Assembly: GCA_913774355.1 (NCBI GenBank) | Contig: CAJYGB010000009.1 | Coordinates: forward strand, 1 to 64,000 | From: an uncultured Chryseobacterium sp. | GTDB taxonomy: Bacteria; Bacteroidota; Bacteroidia; Flavobacteriales; Weeksellaceae | Reading direction: 5' to 3' | DNA: 64,000 nt | Shown here: positions 61,774 through 64,000 of the stretch, one piece after another | Numbering within the stretch: the stretch's first letter is position 1 | How the letters are laid out: the number at the start of each line of letters is the position of its first letter | Program-made: the position numbers and the translations under genes | The notes under the pieces: model-generated | Database searches by the model: none | Seen by the model: only the letters and a program-made list of their open reading frames with translations | What the model was told of the DNA's origin: nothing

Positions 61774-62775
61774 ATGTTTAAAATATTTGATGAAAAAATA
61801 AACGGGTTTTTATTTACCGTTGTTTTCCCTTTCCTGCTGTTCTCCATATCCTATTACGGGTTTGAGACTTCTTATGTGATAGGCATCAAATCCTGGGAAA
61901 AAGTGCCCGATTTTATGTTTTCATCAGTGTATGCATACCGTGTCATCCCGAATTACCTGAGCGTGCATGTGACGGATGCCGTAACTTACCTCGTCAATAA
62001 TCCTTTTTCTTTTGCAAAAGGTTTTATCCTGAAACAGGGATCTGTGTTTTACCACAGCACTTTTCTGATCAATGTTGTGTTTTTCCTGTTAACGTCTGTC
62101 GTGCTGCGGAAAATTTTGCAGAGAAACCCTGCGGAACTCCTTTTAAATGATAAAATCAGGCAAATGGTTCATCTTCTGGCGGTATTTTTTATTGTCATTA
62201 TGCAGTATGTTCCTACCAACTGCGATTGTATCGCACTGTTTTTTTATACCCTTGGGATATTTTATACGCTCAGGTATCTGGAAAAGAGAACATCAGCCGA
62301 TCTTATTTTTTTAGGGATTATTATTTTCATCTCCACCTTTGTCCGGGAAACGGCCTGTCTCAATATTGCTTTTTTTGCGGCTATTTTTATTAAAACAGAT
62401 GAATTGAGAAATGGAAATTTCGCTTTGGTAAAAGAGTGCCTTTTTCTGGTCGTTGCTTTTATCCTGCCTTATGTTGGACTGCGACTGTTTATTCAGCAGC
62501 AGACTTCGTTTGTAGAAGGCTTTTATATAATTAAAAATTTTACGAGTCCACATAATATTGCAGGACTCTTATTCGGAATATTAAGTGTCTGTTTCACATA
62601 TAGCTTTTCAGAAGAACCTGGAAAAACGATGATCAGGAACTACCTGTTTTTCGCCTCGCCGTATCTTATCATGATTGCTTTAGTGGGACTTTTTTGGGAA
62701 ACCAGGTTATTTATGCCGCTTATCGTTACGGGATTTGTGTCGGCATCTTATCAGTTTAAAAAACATTATATCTAA
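61774..62775 (+). CDS. Multi-spanning membrane protein (hypothetical)
   Basis: The 333-residue protein has about eight to ten membrane helices and an early extracytoplasmic loop (YETSYVIGIKSWEKVPDFMF misses no charge pattern of a transporter). Arg/Glu motifs between helices (FVRETACLN) recall polysaccharide polymerase or glycosyltransferase-C-like membrane proteins, but no named family is recognised. An EpsG-like gene follows after 3 bases, so a role in surface polysaccharide is inferred. Confidence 0.65.
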   Translation: MFKIFDEKINGFLFTVVFPFLLFSISYYGFETSYVIGIKSWEKVPDFMFSSVYAYRVIPNYLSVHVTDAVTYLVNNPFSFAKGFILKQGSVFYHSTFLINVVFFLLTSVVLRKILQRNPAELLLNDKIRQMVHLLAVFFIVIMQYVPTNCDCIALFFYTLGIFYTLRYLEKRTSADLIFLGIIIFISTFVRETACLNIAFFAAIFIKTDELRNGNFALVKECLFLVVAFILPYVGLRLFIQQQTSFVEGFYIIKNFTSPHNIAGLLFGILSVCFTYSFSEEPGKTMIRNYLFFASPYLIMIALVGLFWETRLFMPLIVTGFVSASYQFKKHYI

Positions 62776-62778
62776 CGA

Positions 62779-63918
62779 ATGCATTTATTACACCCATATT
62801 ATATTATTGCGCTTATCATCATGCTGATATTCAGTTATCAGGAAGTTTTCCATGGTAAGGTCGATAAAAGAATGCTTTGGTTCCTGGGGGTCTATCTTAT
62901 GATCATTGCCGGGCTTCGGGATAGTGTAGGACCTGATTACGGAAGTTATAAAGGGATTTATATTTATTCGGATACGAAAGATTATGTCACCTTTATTTTT
63001 ACGGCACTTCACTTGGATCCTCCGCAGCCTATGGAGGTCGAATGGCTGTTTGTACTCATCAATAAAATTCTGCTGAACATCTTCGATGCGCCGTTTTATA
63101 TGCTTACGCTCGTTGTCGCCGTGATTGCGATTTTCTTTAAGATAAAGTATATCGACGATAATTCGTTTTACCCTTTTACCGTAATGGCTATGCTTTTTAT
63201 TCCGGGGTTCTTTATCGGGGAAAGCGGTCAGATAAGGCAAAACTTAGGATCTTTTATTGTGTATTTTGCCATACGGTATATTAAAGAAAGAAAATTGTGG
63301 GCTTACCTGTTGTGTATTTATCTGGCGGGAGGTATCCACACGGTATGTTACCTGTTTTTGCCGATGTACTGGCTGGTGCGTTTCCCAATGAATAAAGCGC
63401 TTATGCTGATCCTGATTATCACTTCGATATTTTTATCACCTTTTGAGGTATATCGGGCATTCGGAGGATTTTTAACCAATATTTCGGCGGATAATGCCAT
63501 ATCCGTAGGTTTTAACGGATACGTGGATGAAAGTGTGGAAAGGCTTAACGGAGGATTCGGTATTCCTGAAGCCCTGATGGCGATCCTTACGTTCTTCCTG
63601 TTTGTCTTCGATACCAAAATGGTTGAAAAATACCCCTATTACGAGTATCACCGGATGTACGCCGTTATCGGAATATGTTTCTTCTTTATCTTTAGAAACA
63701 ATCCGATCTTCGCTTCCAGGCTTGCGGGAACATTCGTAGGATTCGGTTACATTATCATTCCGAATACCATGTATGTGGTTTCCACGAATACCAGGAGGAT
63801 GATCTATCTTTTTATCTTTTCTTTTGTCATATTCAATTTTATCGTCTTTTCGAGTTTCAAGAATATTACATCAGGAAGATTTACCGCAGAACTGTATAAA
63901 AACCATTTATTGCCATAG
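62779..63918 (+). CDS. EpsG-family polysaccharide polymerase-like protein
   Basis: This 379-residue membrane protein has about ten helices and the EpsG signature IIAGLRDSVGPDYGSYKGIY (about 42-61), followed by EVEWLFVLINKILL and ESGQIRQNLGSFIVYFAIRYI. EpsG relatives take part in exopolysaccharide or capsule assembly. It is tightly spaced with the genes before and after (3 and 0 bases). Confidence 0.85.
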   Translation: MHLLHPYYIIALIIMLIFSYQEVFHGKVDKRMLWFLGVYLMIIAGLRDSVGPDYGSYKGIYIYSDTKDYVTFIFTALHLDPPQPMEVEWLFVLINKILLNIFDAPFYMLTLVVAVIAIFFKIKYIDDNSFYPFTVMAMLFIPGFFIGESGQIRQNLGSFIVYFAIRYIKERKLWAYLLCIYLAGGIHTVCYLFLPMYWLVRFPMNKALMLILIITSIFLSPFEVYRAFGGFLTNISADNAISVGFNGYVDESVERLNGGFGIPEALMAILTFFLFVFDTKMVEKYPYYEYHRMYAVIGICFFFIFRNNPIFASRLAGTFVGFGYIIIPNTMYVVSTNTRRMIYLFIFSFVIFNFIVFSSFKNITSGRFTAELYKNHLLP

Positions 63919-64000
63919 ATGGCTGATCGTATGGATGCGCCGAGGAAAGAAAGAATTTTGGTACTTGACGGGCTTAGAGGGCTCGCCATTATGCTGGTGC
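63919..64000 (+). CDS. Acyltransferase-3 family protein, partial
   Basis: ATG at 63919 directly follows the EpsG stop. The 27 visible codons (MADRMDAPRKERILVLDG, then LRGLAIMLV) match the start of OafA/acyltransferase-3 proteins, whose first motif is LDGLRGLA. These O-acetylate surface sugars. The gene runs off the window. Confidence 0.75.
   Translation, partial: MADRMDAPRKERILVLDGLRGLAIMLV

Overview
The window looks like a chromosomal segment of a Chryseobacterium-like member of the Weeksellaceae/Flavobacteriia (Bacteroidota). The grounds are a moderate-to-low GC content, promoters of the TTG / TAnnTTTG type with no strong Shine-Dalgarno sites, families typical of flavobacteria (HU-CCDC81 protein, DUF6576 protein, cysteine-poor DksA-like protein, long eukaryote-like IleS), and a complete flexirubin (aryl-polyene/dialkylresorcinol) pigment cluster. 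The genus is an inference from the gene set, not a database match.

Region 1 (1-23.3 kb) is housekeeping. It holds an HU-like DNA-binding membrane protein with a thioesterase; a 2-hydroxyacid dehydrogenase; a serine-hydrolase lipoprotein; an Ig-like lipoprotein with a haem-binding protein; a minus-strand run of crotonase, dCMP deaminase, xerD and NUDIX; a divergent katA/oxyR pair; metK behind a SAM-II-type riboswitch; an ECF sigma factor followed by a 44-codon ORF and a HAD nucleotidase; trpS; and an ileS - DksA-like - DUF6576 - small protein - lspA - SanA-like minus-strand operon. Two copies of a MITE-like non-coding repeat (1-206, about 17300-17580) lie in this part.

Region 2 (23.5-28.7 kb) is an AT-rich accessory island carrying a polymorphic-toxin locus on the minus strand. 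A large protein with a C-terminal papain-like (Cys-His-Asp) toxin domain is split near its N-terminus by one in-frame amber codon. Downstream are four YrhB/Imm35-type immunity copies (three intact, one frameshifted), an orphan HExxH metallopeptidase toxin tip without its carrier, a second immunity-like gene and its broken duplicate, and two near-identical 54-bp terminator blocks that punctuate the units. This is the most dynamic part of the window.

Region 3 (28.9-61.6 kb) is the flexirubin cluster. A plus-strand arm (AMP-dependent ligase, secreted protein, tyrosine ammonia-lyase, ketoreductase, ketosynthase, ACP, LpxL-like acyltransferase, CrtI-like oxidoreductase, C45 acyltransferase lipoprotein) faces a long minus-strand arm. 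In transcription order the minus arm holds an MMPL exporter fused to an acyltransferase, darA, darB, two hotdog dehydratases, a small conserved protein, a BtrH-like acyltransferase, an ABC-2 exporter, a thioesterase, a ketosynthase, a toxin-antitoxin pair with a frameshifted toxin, a ketosynthase-N-terminal protein, ACP, ketosynthase, chain-length factor, polysaccharide deacetylase, a LolA-like carrier with lipoprotein, an outer-membrane barrel, a FabZ-like protein, a secreted protein and a GT2-DUF2062 protein. A halogenase-like flavoprotein diverges from the ammonia-lyase. The expected chemistry is tyrosine to 4-coumarate, activation and loading on ACP, iterative ketosynthase/reductase/dehydratase extension to an aryl polyene acid, DarB/DarA synthesis of a dialkylresorcinol, ester joining, ring decoration and export to the outer membrane. 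Four related AT-rich palindromic spacers sit beside ACP/ketosynthase genes inside the cluster.

Region 4 (61.7-64 kb) begins a plus-strand surface-polysaccharide locus: a multi-spanning membrane protein, an EpsG-like polymerase and the start of an acyltransferase-3 gene cut by the window edge.
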